Shown: positions 25,870 to 38,539 of the stretch, in pieces | Numbering within the stretch: position 1 is the first letter of the stretch | Layout of the letters: every line of letters starts with the position of its first letter | Assembly: GCA_030549335.1 (NCBI GenBank) | Contig: JAUKPH010000017.1 | Location: 7,525,501 to 7,589,500, forward strand | Reading direction: 5' to 3' | Length of the DNA: 64,000 bases | DNA from: Pontederia crassipes | Lineage: Eukaryota > Streptophyta > Magnoliopsida > Commelinales > Pontederiaceae | Made by a program: the position numbers and the translations under genes | The notes under the pieces: model-generated | The model's input: the letters and a program-made list of their open reading frames with translations, nothing else | Told to the model about the DNA's origin: nothing | Databases searched by the model: none

Positions 25870-26095
25870 TGGTATCTTCAAGCTCGTTTTTTTATGAGTG
25901 ATGCTTCCAACTTTCAGTTCTTTGCTTCTCCTTCAATGCAGGACTTCCATGAGTTTGACCATCTGTAAATCTTAAGAAAATAACAAAGAAACACATGGTT
26001 CAATACCAAGTTTAAAGGAAGTATAATTTATTTGAAAATTGAAGTAGAGTGAATGCTGGTCAAAGACACTGCCCGATACAAAGCAAGATTGAACA
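25870..26095 (-). pseudogene. Decayed partial duplicate of the CWC21-like gene
   Basis: Two segments match the gene collinearly. Bases 25873-25930 (atcttcaagctc...cttcca...tcagttctt) match 22158-22210. Bases 25919-26095 (ttctccttcaatgcag, then aatct.aagaaa, gaaaatt and gtcaaagacac) match 22411-22650, which includes the start of exon 2 and adjoining intron. About 200 bp of exon 2 between the segments are missing. Because intron sequence is included, this is a DNA-level duplication and not a processed copy. It is not expected to make protein. Confidence 0.6.
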
Positions 26096-26879
26096 AGGGA
26101 GTTCCACGAAAAATATTTAGGTAGGAAGAGCAGGCATACTATTTGAATTTCGAAAAATTTTGATGTTGCTTTATATGCTTCAACTTCTCTAGAAGGCTTG
26201 TGATTTTTTGAAGGGCAGAAGAACAATATTACCATATTCAAAAGATCTAGTTCAACACGAACTGTACTAACAAAAAAATTGTAAGTCCATTGGAGAGTCA
26301 AGCTGAGAGCAGGCTTCCTTCTGCAAAGAACCAATTAAAGCATATCATTAACTTCTGACAAAGGGATTCTACTCCATCCAAATGTCGAGGTGGCGAGGAA
26401 CATGCAAGTCAGCCCCATTGTAGGCATAACTTTCAACTGCTCAGAAGAGCTATCTAGGTGGACAAGCTCATAGAGACTCGGATAACAACATTGCAGGTCC
26501 TATTAAGATAGTGGACGGTTTCCAAAATGACATGTGAGAGTGCCTAGCAAGGTCGCCCAGGATTGGATGGAGATGTCAGTTAGGTAACTGGATTAGATAT
26601 TGACAATCTCGTGGATGATGTAGTGGGGGACTTTGAGAGACAAAGTTGATGCTTGTAATTTGTGGTAGATGTCATTCTTTGTAAACATTTTTAAATTTGT
26701 GTCTAGTTATATTACTTGATAGCTAGTACAATGGATGGGAAGGGGATAACAACATGATTGCTACATTCATTTAAGGAGCAGTATTGCAGGAAGAAAGAAA
26801 CTGATGGTGTCAACTATTGAGCTGACTATTCCCCTCTAAGCACACTAGAAAGTGTTATTGCCTCTCTTTCATATTGTCA
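26096..26879. other. Intergenic DNA, possibly the degraded 5' part of a LINE
   Basis: Sequence of medium GC with no intact frame. Given the endonuclease relic that follows, the stretch from about 26400 may be decayed LINE ORF1, but no motif is clear enough to say so. Confidence 0.3.
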
Positions 26880-28022
26880 AATGACTACAAGGAGAAGAGG
26901 TTGTTTTTCTATGGGATAGCGAGCCCTCAGAGGATGAAGTAGATGCACACTCCCATTCTTTATTAAATGTGCTTCAATGTTGGAATTGTAAGGTGACAGC
27001 CACATCACACACAGTAAAGGATCCTATTCTAAAAGAACAACCAGGCATAATAATAATTGTTGAGCCACACGTTAGAGACACAAGGGCAGACAGAGTTAGT
27101 GGAAGGTTAGAGGCTTCACCACCTAGAGTGGAGGAAAGAGGATTCTCAGGAGGAATACAAATTACATTGGCTGGAGATTCTCGAAAAGCACAAGAGGGCA
27201 ATGTTTTAAAATGGAGCTCAGTGCCTAGCTCAGTTTGACTAGAGGTTTTCATAGTTCTTCTCATGCTTTTAGAGAACCTATAGTCAAACTGAGCTTTGTT
27301 TCCATGCAATCCCTATGCTTTCTGAGACTCCCCCTTGCCTCAACTTTCTAATGACTTTTTTATACACCCATGTGTCTCTAATATGTGGCTCAACAATGAT
27401 TATTATGTCTAGATGCGCTTTTAACATAGATTCCTTTATTGTATTGCGACAATGGAGGACAATGTTTTGAAATGGGACTACCGAAGTCCTCCCTAGATTA
27501 AACCCTAATTACCATCACCCTCCACCTTTGGATACTAGCCTAGTTGCTAGTGATCAGAGAAGACAAAGACCATTATGATTCATGGCAATCTGGCAAATGC
27601 ACTAGAATTCCTTGAAATTTTCCATGAGGTCCCCCGTTGAGAGAAATCCAAAGGATTGTGTGAATCAGGCATAATAAGTTCCTTATAGCTAGCTAGAAGT
27701 TGAGCTAAAAGGAGAAATAGATCAAGTGTTAAATGAGGAGGAAGCGATGTCATTTCAGAGATCATGTTGTAATTGGGTACAGTTTGGCAATAGAAATGCC
27801 TAATACTTCCATACCACCGCCATCATTATGAGACAACGGATATCAATGGAAGACCTAAAAGATGAGAGGAGACAGTGGATTGAAGATCAAGTGGAACTTC
27901 AGAAGCTGTCTGGAGACCACTTTTCCATACTAGTTTTAATTGAGCAAAACCAAGTGACCGTACAACTTCCTCGTTCTTTTCGTCAGCTTGATGAGTAGAA
28001 AATGAGAGCAATGGAAGCCACA
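26880..28022 (+). mobile_element. L1-type LINE relic (endonuclease and pre-RT segments)
   Basis: Bases 26960-27170 read LQCWNCKVTATSH, then EQPGIIIIVEP and RVEERGFSGGI. This corresponds to the start of plant L1-type ORF2 endonucleases (WNCRG, a VEP motif with the catalytic Glu, GFSGGIW). Around 27771-27900 another frame reads WVQFGNRNA, a stop, then YFHTTAIIMRQR and LKDERRQWIED, the segment just before the reverse transcriptase domain. The parts between are worn, with stops and frameshifts, and the RT domain itself is lost. It cannot be active. Confidence 0.7.
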
Positions 28023-28725
28023 CTTAAGGTCTGTTCAGATTGAGGGATAAGAAGGGGGGTGGGGTGGGATACGATGAATGAAATTAATTAAACTATATTT
28101 GGTTATATTTTTTATTTAAGTTAAGAGGAGTGGGTGAAATAGATAAGCCCTTTAAACATCATATTTTTCATTCCACAAAATTGATAGAACGAGGAGTAGA
28201 TTATTTTATACCAAATTAACTTCTTTCTTTTTTTATTACCGAATGAAATTATTTCTCTTCTTACCAAATTAAACCACATCTCTCACACACACACACGATG
28301 ATTCATTGATATATTATCTTTTTCTAATGTGAATACATATTTGTCTATCATTTTTTTTTATTTTAAAGGGTAAAAATGACTTTTAGTAAATAAAACTTCC
28401 ATCCCTCATACCATCACTATTCAACCAGGTCGGGACGTAAAATTCGAATTCGGTCCTGCGGGTCTCAAAGAAATGAGACCATGTCCAGGCCCAATTATCC
28501 TTCGGGTTGGGAAAATTTTGAAAAATTCAGACCGTTGCGGGCGAGGGCGACTAGGTCATCTCGGCCCATGCTCATTCCTAATTAGCAATTATAAATGACT
28601 TTTATACAAATAAAACATTCATTACCTCACTCCATATCTTATATAATTTATTATCCAAACATATACTTTCTAATGACACACCACACTTCACCACCCCATC
28701 ACTCACCACGCCACCCCACCCCATC
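28023..28725. mobile_element. MITE-like element with a foreign segment inside
   Basis: Related to the element at 24040-24668: it begins ttaaggtctgttc and shares ttaaactatatttgg, ggtgaaatagataag and taccaaattaac. A GC-richer block at about 28425-28585 (accaggtcgggacg ... ctcggcccatgct) has no counterpart in the other copy and looks like a separate insertion. Confidence 0.45.
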
Positions 28726-28758
28726 CCTCGTGAAGAGGACGTTAGACGAACTCTATAT

Positions 28759-31700
28759 TGTTGTTTCACTCAATTCTGACACACTCTCACCCATGATTCT
28801 ACAATGATTTTGCAAAATTCTTACACTCAAACTGTTTGTGTTTGAATAAACAAGAGAGTAGAACACATGAGAAAAGAATGAGGCAACACAACTTTCTGAC
28901 ATTTCATTACAATGGTTAAAATAACTGACCACTAACTCTAACTGACTCAAAATCTAACTGACCACTAATAAAAGATAGTAACTACTGCTTCTAAGACAAA
29001 GCTTTAACAAATAATAAAATAAAACTGAACACACGTAAATATGTAACAACATGTTCTAATACATCATCTAACATTTCTCCTCCTTAGATTAGAGACCTGG
29101 ACATATTCCAATTTCATGATTCAACTAACTAAACTGACGAACAACAAGAGGCTTAGTGAAGACATCAACCATTTGATCACTTGTTTTGCAATATTTCGGT
29201 GCCACCTCTTTTTCCTTTTGTGCCTCACACAAATAATAAAACCTCAGCTTAAAATGTTGTCTTTCCATGAAAAATTAGATTCTAAGCAATCACAATTGCA
29301 TCTTGATTGTCCACATACAACACAGTTGGACCATTCTCTTGCAATCCCAAATCATATAATATCTTCCTAAGACATATTGCATGCTTTGCAGCTTCATTTG
29401 CAGCAACAAATTCAGTTTCAACTGTTGATAGTGCCACAATATCTTGCTTGTTTGAGCTCCACGAGAAGCAACCCGATCCAAGTGAAAAATAGAAACCTAT
29501 TGTGCTTTTCATGTCTTCCACTGAACTACCCCAATCATATCCACAAAGCCAACTAACTTCATCTCAGAGACTGCTTTAAACTTTACACCATAACTCTGAG
29601 TCCCTTTAAGGTACATCAACACCCTTTTTGCTGCAGTAAGATGTTCCTCAACTGCATAATTAAGAAATCTTGATAGAATGCTTACTGCATACTGAATGTC
29701 AGGTCTAGTGGCTATTAGATACATTAGATACATTAAACAACCTATTATCCTTCTGTATTCAAACTCATGCTCAAATTCTTGCACATTGCTCTTGCTTAAC
29801 TTCTCTTTCTGATTAATAGGAGTAGTGACTGCCTTGCATTCTTCCATTTTAAATCTTTTTAGGATCTCTCCGGTGTACTTCCTTTGACAAATAAATATTT
29901 CGCCATCTTTCTGATGAATCTCTGTGCCTAGAAAGTAAGACATTTTTCTCAAATCTATCATTTCAAATTGCTTCATGAGTCCTGCCTTCAACTTCAATAT
30001 CTCACTCTCCCCCTCTCCTGTAACCAGCAAATCATCAACATAAATAGACACCACTACTAAACCACGTTCACGTTGTTTGTAGTATAAAGTGACTTCACTT
30101 AAACTCTTCTGAAACCAAGCTGACTAAGATAATAATCAATTTTGTTGTACCAAGCGCTAGGAGCTTGCTTCAGCCCATACAGGGATTTCTTCAATTTATA
30201 AACTTTATCTTTTCATCCTTTGACTTCAAATCCTTCTAGTTGAGCTACATAAATGTCTTCAGATAGATCACCATTTAGAAAAACTTATTTCACATCTAGG
30301 TGATAGATGATCCACTTTTTTTTAGCAGCAAGCAATCTGATGGTGTCCATGCGAGTAACAGGAGTAAAAGTATCTGAGTATTCCACTCCACTAACTTGAG
30401 CTATCCCTTCACAATTAATATGGCTTTATACTTGTTCATTGTGCCATCGGGGTTCAATTTTGTCTTCAAAACCCATTTGACACCTATAGTCTTCTTGTGA
30501 TCAGGTTTAGGCACAAGTTGCCATGTGTTATTCTTGTTGATCTTGCTCAATTCTTCTCTCATTGCAGATATCCGCTCAACATTTTCTTTTGCTTCCTCCA
30601 CAGATCCTAGTTTTAACAAAGCCACATTGCATCTAGCATAGACATATGATAGTGATCTGGTACCTCGCACAAGTAAATGATCTACTAGTTCATCTTCAGT
30701 CAAATCAAACTCATGCAAATTTGCTTTAGCCACAATGCTTTTGCTGTCAACCTTTTTCTCTTCACATGGTATACTATACCATCTCTTATCTTCACAAAAG
30801 ATTACATCTCTACTCACAATAATCTTCTGTGAATTTGGAAGTACACTCTGTAGGCTTTAGACTGAGGACTATACCCCACAAAAATAGCAGCTTCACCTCT
30901 ATGATCAAGTTTATCTCTATTAATTGAATAAGTCAAGTAATAGCATAAACAACAAAAAATTTCAGTCCATTAACCTTTGGTTTGAAGCCATACCATGCCA
31001 CAAATGATGTTTTCTTGTTGAGAGCCATAGTTGGTAGCCTATTCAACGAAGACAACAATATTCACTGCCTCTACCCAGAAACTTTGGATAGTTGCTTGCC
31101 TTAGAGCATACATCTTGCCATCTCCACAATACTTCGATTTTTTCTTTCACTTGCCCCATTCTGCTGTGGAGTATAAGGAACTGTGAACTAATGCTTTATG
31201 CCTGAGTTTTCACATATGATTTTGAATCCTTTTGAGATATATTCACCACCTTTATCAGTTCTTATTATCTTGATTTTGCAGTTTGCTTCATTCTCCACCT
31301 CCTGTTTGAACCTTAGAAATACTTCATGACACTTCATATTTTTGTTTAAGGAAGTAGACCTAACAAAACCTTGTGCAATCATTAGTAAAGGTTACGAAGT
31401 ACTTGCTTTTATTCAAAGACTCTTAAGGCAGGTCCACAAACATTTGAGTGCACAAGTTGCAGTTTCTCCTTTGCCCTCCATGTTATTTTCTGGAATGATT
31501 TCTTTACTAGCTTTCCTCGCAAGCATGCTTCACAATCAGAGACTTCACTACCCAACTGAGGCAAGTCTTCAACTAAGCTGTTCTTTTGCATAAAATGCAG
31601 CCCCTTGTAGTCAAAATGCCGTAGCCTCTTGTGCCTTAACTCCTCCTGACTTTGCACACATGTCATAGTCATGGTTTCTTCACTTGCAGGATCAAACACA

Positions 31701-32383
31701 AATGTTTTATTTTGCATAGGAATTCTGAAGAGAAGTTTTCCCTCTTCATCAGCAATAGCACACTCATTCCTTTCAAATATAATCTTCATACCTTTTTTAA
31801 CTAGTTGTCCCACACTTAGAAGTCCCACACTTAAAAGATTCAGATCTATCTTGAGAACATAATAGACATCTGACATCAACTTCACTCCTCCAGTGCCTTC
31901 AAGTAACACATTTCCTCTTCCTTCAACTTTAAGAAGTCACCACTGTTAATCCTCACTCTGGTATTGAATGATCTATCAATACAACAACAACAAAGCCTTA
32001 TCCCACTAGGTGGGTTCGGCTACATGGATCATACGACGCCATTCCGATCTATCAATATCAGTGAAAATTGTCGCATTTCCAGACATATGATTGGAACTTC
32101 CATTGTCTACAAGACATCCATCATGTGAGACCCGAGACACAAAACCCGAAGCAACAAACAATTGCTCTACTTCACCTATAGCAGTGAGCCTCTCCTTGTT
32201 GAGAACTCTTTCCTTTGCAGATCCTCTCCACATGTCACATCTTCTCATACTTCCTGCACTTCACATTTGGTCTTCTTCAATACCTAAAGAAAGGATGACC
32301 CTTCTTTCCTACTTGCAGGCTTTGTCACTTCCCTTCTTTTCTTGTGCATCAATTGCACCAGAATTGGTCTGTTGACCAAATCT
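28759..32383 (-). mobile_element. Ty1/copia LTR retrotransposon fossil, broken
   Basis: The element reads right to left. A left-hand LTR (about 28759-29073) begins TGTTAG on the minus strand, and a purine tract (29074-29086) adjoins it. The family's parts follow in copia order: RNase H (about 29282-29521), reverse transcriptase (about 29509-30820), integrase and its zinc-binding front part (about 31188-31909), and the protease/gag end (about 32040-32380). The copy is broken in at least five places. The second LTR is missing, so age by LTR comparison is impossible. It looks moderately old. A SINE fragment sits inside it, and the gag end is cut off where another LTR element starts. Confidence 0.9.
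31981..32045 (-). mobile_element. 5'-truncated Au-type SINE inside the copia fossil
   Basis: Sixty-five bases that begin with a CAA-repeat tail and contain the 3' end of the SINE seen at 15917-16104 (ccactaggtggg, tacatggatcatacgacg) in reverse orientation. It is flanked by an exact 11-bp target duplication, GATCTATCAAT, at 31970-31980 and 32046-32056. Confidence 0.85.
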
Positions 32384-33689
32384 GTAACACCCCCAAAATC
32401 AATCTTCCTGCCACGTAGGTAGTCAGATTGACCAAGAGGACACTATACTGTCTACTGCTTCCTTGACTTTGACCAGTCAATAAATGATTCACGTGACAAT
32501 AAAAAATAGAGAATTAAATAAAAGAAAGGATTTGCGAAAGAAATCATTGGAAAATCAAAGATGTCAACATTTAATGAAATCATTCAAGAAAAAAAGAAGT
32601 TCATATAATTCAAATAATCCGAGCAAATGGTCACATGTGCGATATCAAAAGAGAGAGAGTCACAATATTTCTAGAATACAAGAACTCATAATTCAAATAA
32701 AGAAACAAAAGAGCGAAAAACTTTTGGGTTTGGCAAATCATGTGCGGCTATCCTTGAGTTCTGCGTTATCCATCTCCTTCCTAGGCAGAGTTCTCACATG
32801 CAAAATCCCAATATAAGGGTATAGAATACCCGTAGCGAATTGTCCAGTACATATAGATACATAACCGATAAAATGAAAATATGATTAGGATTAACAATAG
32901 TGGATAAGGATCAATACAACACTTGCATTTTAACAATGGTCTCAATACTTTGATCACAGTGGGCCATAGACAATATTTATCCATGACTATGCTTTGTTCA
33001 TTACTATATCAACACCTTGCTCTATACTTTACTCAACTATGCATTATCATGCTTTGCTTTATTCTGTGTATTGCTATGTCTTTATCATTACTATAAAGTC
33101 CTTGAAGTTTATTATCCTATGCGAGCTTGACTTCATTAGGTTGGAAAGATAGAGGTGCCTTTATGCATCTGTGTAGTCAGGATGCCCGTGAAAGGGAAGG
33201 TGTATGCTAAGGCATACCTTTATCGGAATACAGGTGGAAAATGGCCTACACCCTAGGAACAATGGTCGTTGCGGACCCGTAGGTTCACTATCTCCTCAGC
33301 TAAGCTACTTGTCCCTCTGGCACTATACCTTGTAATTCATATGTTGCCCCTGTGGGGGAAGAGTGTGTCAATACGTCACCCTTATTCGGAGCATAGGTGG
33401 GAGAGGGTCTGTGGTCCAAGAGCAGTGGTGATTAAGACCAGTAGGTGCACTATCTCCTCAGTGCAGCTACCTGCCCCTCTCTATACCGTACCTTGATTTC
33501 TGCTCTGTACTCTGGGCGGCACATAACTATTCCATTATTTCATCTTTACTTTACTTATCTTTTTTTATCATATGTGGAGTTTGGAATCATCATTCATAAA
33601 AGGGATAAAGTCAGATCCCTTTTCTATGGATGAAAGATCTGTTACTTGCTTTGCTATATTGGACATGGCCTCAGGTGGGCCAGTCGAGG
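32384..33689. mobile_element. LTR fragment of a Ty3/gypsy element (Tekay-like), fossil
   Basis: It starts abruptly with tgtaacaccccc, a common start of long chromovirus LTRs, exactly where the copia fossil is interrupted. No coding part is visible. It holds two degenerate tandem units (next entry). The right end is not resolved. Family assignment rests on the terminal motif alone. Confidence 0.45.
33180..33500. repeat. Two degenerate tandem units of about 165 bp
   Basis: Both units contain an aggtgg motif, then a segment ending gtaggttcactatctcctca or gtaggtgcactatctcctca, and then cagctac..g.ccctct. They lie within the LTR fragment. Confidence 0.65.
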
Positions 33690-36600
33690 TTTGGGCCTAA
33701 CTAAGTGTGTTTGGACCACAAGAGTATTTTCATCTTTTATCTCAGTATCCAAAATCCCTCCTCTGGACTGGTCGATCGATTCCTGATGGACTGAGGAAGG
33801 GGGCGAACAAAAAAAAGGGCACGAGGAAGGGGGCTGCTGACCTTTTGGACTCCCAAAGGTGCTTGGATGTTTGTGTGCTTGTGGTGCTTGGAGGTGCTTG
33901 AGACCTGGGCGGCATGCTACATTGCAGAAGAATAATTTCAGAGCTTTTTGGTGTTTGTTCGAGAGAAACTGCGGAGCAACTCAGCGCGTGTACTTTACAG
34001 CAATTCAGAAATCATCGGAGGCTATGAATGCTTTCTTCTAATCATTGTTTGGATGCTCTTTACCCATACATTTTATGTTTAGTTAATTCTGTAATAGAGA
34101 TTATTAATCTTTTCGAGAAAACTGCATGAACTTGATTAATATAGTTATTTCAGTTTCTTTTGATTGTGATTGTTATGCTTAATGTTTTTTGTTGAGATTA
34201 TTATATTATGATATAAGACTACAAATCAGATCTGAGGTGGTTAGTTTTAGGATTTAATAATTTTCAGCGAATCGATTCTTAACTTAAAGTTGAAGCAATC
34301 ATAACACAAAACTAGTAACTCATCGTTTGTGATAGATTTTGTGTGGTCTATCAGTTTTTACCCAGCGAGAATAATTGTTAGTTTAGGAATTATAACTTAA
34401 TGCATCTTAATATCTTTCTTAATTGAAGATTAACTCATTTTTTGTAATCTTAGATTCTGCGAGAATTAAGATAGTTTGATTTACTCAGCATAGAGATAAA
34501 TAAGTTATCATAATCCATTTGAAGAAATGAATATATTCATCATCGTTATAATTCAATCTTCATAATTGTTCATGTCAGTTAATCATCATTATTAATCATC
34601 CAGAATCCTTAGGCTCAACATCAATTTATTTTACTTTTTATTATTTAATTTTTTACACATTTATTTTCTGTTTTGATATCACAACACCATTTTCTTCTTC
34701 TAGTAGGTTACTGAAATAGATTAGATTTAACTAGTTCCTCGTGGGTTCGACACTCTACTCTTTATTTTATTACTTGATACAACAAGTGCACTTGCTAGCG
34801 AATTTATTTGTTACAAATTCTACGTATCAAGTTTTTGGTATCATTGACGGAGAACTATATTCATAACTCTTATTTTATCTTGTTTAAACTACTTTGAGAA
34901 TTTTTATTTTTTGTTTTGCTACACTTTTCATCTTAGTGTTGTGTAAGCTTTTCAGGTAATATCTTTTGTACCCAACCAGATTAGACAACTCAACGACGAA
35001 GAACGAAATGGCAACAAATTAACAAGTTGAGAAAAACAACCCTGCTATCCAGCAAGATGGGATTCAAATCGAGGCATCATCGTCAAGACAAAGAATAAAA
35101 AAGAAGCCTCAACAAGTGAAGAATGAACATATTTTTCGAGATCCATCCGCTACACTCACAGAATTATTAGATTCTTTAACGAAAAAGCTCTCCACACAAA
35201 ATTATCAAATAAAAAATTTGGAGAGACAAATTCAAAACATGAGACAGCACAACAAGAAGTCAGATGAGGATGTGGCATCAATTCTTAAATTTAAATCATC
35301 AACTTCTAACTTCGTAGAGATGATTGGTCAATTTGTCACAACAATTGAAAGAAAATTAACAATGCAAGACCAACACATCCAGAATTTGGAGTCTCAATTA
35401 TCCAAAATTTATAAGCAAATTGAAGTTGACAATTCACTTTGACTATTCGACAACGAACTCAAGTTCGAGACTTTTGAATCAAAATTTCATGCATTGAGAA
35501 TGAAGTTGAAAATTGAGTTCTTTAATTTATGAACATCCAAAGCACATCGAAGAGAATTCGAAGGTCATCTTATGCCCGTGCCATTTTCAATATCCATGGC
35601 ACCCAGAAGAAAATTTTTCAATAAGGACAGTGATGACTCAATGGCGTGTGAAGAAGACAAGTAAATACATCATGAAAGATGGGAAGGTTCAAAGGAGGGA
35701 GACGCCTTTGGAAGTTCTTGTCACTCCTACATTGTTGTCTCTAGATCCGCCATCGTCGAAAGAGAAGAGTAAATCACCCATAGTTGGCTGCAAATCACCC
35801 AACATCTTCTCCGTGCAATCTGTAAAATCTTTGAAGGAGAAAAGTACTTCACCAACACCAACACGATTCTATCCAACTACAATAGTCCAGTGGCGACCGA
35901 AGAATCATCTGACGATTCATGCTCCTCAGCAGTGTACCTCTCAAATTTCACATCAAAAAGCTGTTGTACATGAAGAATCGCCACAGCCTAATGACAACAT
36001 CAAGTCGAAAACGTAGGCGTCATCCAACATAGCATGTGCTGAGCCTCACCGCTACGAGTATTCACGATCACAATCAAATCCGGTGAGATCGTTCCATATC
36101 TACTTATATTGTTCTTATTGATAATTTCTAAGTAGTCTCAACATATGCCATATCAAAGTCGAGCTGACTTTAAACTTAGAACTATTTTTTTCAACCCTTA
36201 AACTTATAGTTTAGATCTTTTGTGTAATTTAGTCTAGATTAATTTAGTTCATGTTATACTAGTTAGTTTTATTATCTTAGTTGCTTAGTCTCTTTAGTTT
36301 CCTTCTGTCATTTTTATTATTATTTTATTTTATTTATTTTTTATAACAGGTCTTTGCATGTCACAATCTGAATTTTATTAAAATTTTAAATTTTTAGTTC
36401 TCACGGGCCATTATTTTCATGTCACGGGTGTTATTTAGATATAATGGATTGTTACTATGGTATCACGACCCATATTTCATTTCATCACCCAAAATTTCAT
36501 TGAGTCATTAATTTCATGGGTCTTCTTGGTCGTTTCACGCACTTCACAATGGGTGATTTCACATTTTAGAAAGCTCACGGGTCCTAACCTTGACATCATG

Positions 36601-38400
36601 ACATGTAACATCATGCATAACACCTTGCATATTTGTTTCACGAGCCATAATTTCTCTGTAATGAATCTCACAATGGCCAGTCTTTTGAAGTCTTGATTTT
36701 CACGGGACGTTAAAATTGTTTCATGGGGCTCACAGTAGTTTTGTCGAGTTTCACAAACTTTTTCATGGGTCGTTATATGACACTCATGGGTCTTACAGTA
36801 AGGGTAGACTCTCACCTTACGATTTCACGAGCCGTTAGAACCTTATCACGGCCCATAAGTGATTTCACTAATTCTTACACCCTGCATTATTACTCGAGTC
36901 ATGATCTTGCATGATTTTCCTGAGATGTTACATAGATTTCATGGGCCGTAAGGACTATTTCACGGGTCTCCAGTGGGTTACTAATGGAACTATTCAGCTT
37001 TACGGGTCGTAAGCGGAGATTAACGACTATCACAGTGTTTAACAATCCATACATCTCAGTTTTCACGAGTCGTAACCCATGCATCATGACCCGTTAAGAT
37101 CATAGTGTGCCCCTACGTCAAATTCATCTGACCCGTTAGACTTTTATATTACGACCCTAACACCAAAGACATAATATCATGACCCGTTAAGTTCATGTAA
37201 CGGCCCTTATTTTTATTAATCTCTCATGTTTAGTCTTTGTAGGTCTATTACCCGCTGCTCACCATCGGCGACATCGATTTAATGAAGAAGACAAATTTTT
37301 TTCCGAGTCGTGAGTTCCATATCACGACCCATGTTTTGCCAAAGTCTCAACCCACAGCAACTGCCAAGGGCGTCAACGTCTTCTCATGACCCATGAGCAT
37401 CTATCGAAGACCCCGCACGAGCTATGATGACCGTGATTGTCCGCGCCTAATATTCATCGCCACTGCAAGGGTTGTGTTTTTCCGATCATGACTCGTTATA
37501 TCGCACAGAAGGGTCGTGACCCCTCCATAATGATCTGTTAAATTACGCAAAAGGCCCATGAACTATTCAATACGACCAGATAATATTGCCCACATGCCAT
37601 TATCTACTCTTCAGGTTGTTTTCATTTCCTTTTCTACGTTTCTATTTTCATTATCATATATATGCTCCTACGGGTTTGATTTCCAACATTGGGGATGGTG
37701 TTGAGTTCAAGCTTGGGGGAGTTTGCAATATATATCATTCCATCTTTTTACATTGCATTGCAAGCACACATTTTCTTAATATTTGAGTCGCATATTTGCT
37801 TGCATTTAATATTAAAAAAATCATTAGAAAAAAATGTTTTTCATAATTGAAAATTGCATCTCATTTTCTCATGTCTCAGTATTTACTTATTTTTCAAGAA
37901 TTATTCAAAGACATCTTGTTAATTAACAAAATTTGAAGTATTATTATTTTATCATTTATCACCTTCGTGTTGAGAAATTGGTTTGAAGAAAGTTGCTTAG
38001 TGAAACTATGAATGCTTGATGACAAGTCCTTTTCATACTCAAATTTTTATTTTATTATATATGTTACATTGATAATAATTATATCTCTATTGAACATTCA
38101 AGTGTAGTTGAGCTTACTAATAAATAAGTACATATAAAATTGTCATCATATACAAAAGAGGGTTAGTGGAGCCCCAAAAAGTATGAGGAGGTACAAAAAG
38201 GTGTAATCTGGAATCTTGGTGCGTTCAGGTAATTAGATCCGTAGAGGATTTTTGCCTGACGACCTAAGGGCAACAATTCTGGAATCCGTCGGTCGAAAGT
38301 CCGTTACATGAATCACCTTGCACAATATGGAGAAACGCATGAGTACCAAAATCAATGAAAAAGAAAGAAAAACGAATGATGATGAAAAGTTTTTAAGCAA
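33690..38400 (+). mobile_element. Ty3/gypsy fossil, Athila/Tat-like, without polymerase
   Basis: Near 34740-34860 there is a leader resembling the Athila/Tat primer-binding region (gtgggttcgacac ... cttgctagcg ... caagtttttgg, with a worn primer site). At about 37705 the motif ttcaagcttggggga is the usual purine tract of this group. Bases 35116-36016 encode a coiled-coil-rich stretch, perhaps gag-derived. No reverse transcriptase, integrase or protease is recognisable, so it is either a non-autonomous derivative or a heavily decayed copy. Its LTR borders are not resolved. Confidence 0.55.
36380..37580. repeat. Dispersed short motif field, cacgggtcgt / acgacccgtg
   Basis: Within 1.2 kb the motif (c)acggg(t/c)c(g/a)t or its reverse complement occurs well over twenty times at irregular spacing (for example near 36420, 36468, 36770, 36830, 36958, 37000, 37087, 37180). 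It is not a strict tandem repeat, and it lies in the non-coding part of the gypsy-like fossil. Confidence 0.6.
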
Positions 38401-38539
38401 AGAAATATAAAAGTAATAAATGAATAAAAGCTCATGTTATACTAGTATATTCAACATTGATATTTTATTTTCAATATTATTTTCTTATTTTTCAAAGTTG
38501 AATTTGGAGGAGTTTAAAATGAAATTCAGTTATGTATGG

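Noticed and set aside
35116-36016. Two forward frames with coiled-coil or low-complexity character taken as a host gene
   Set aside because: Both lie inside the gypsy-like fossil between its primer-site region and purine tract, so they are treated as parts of that element.
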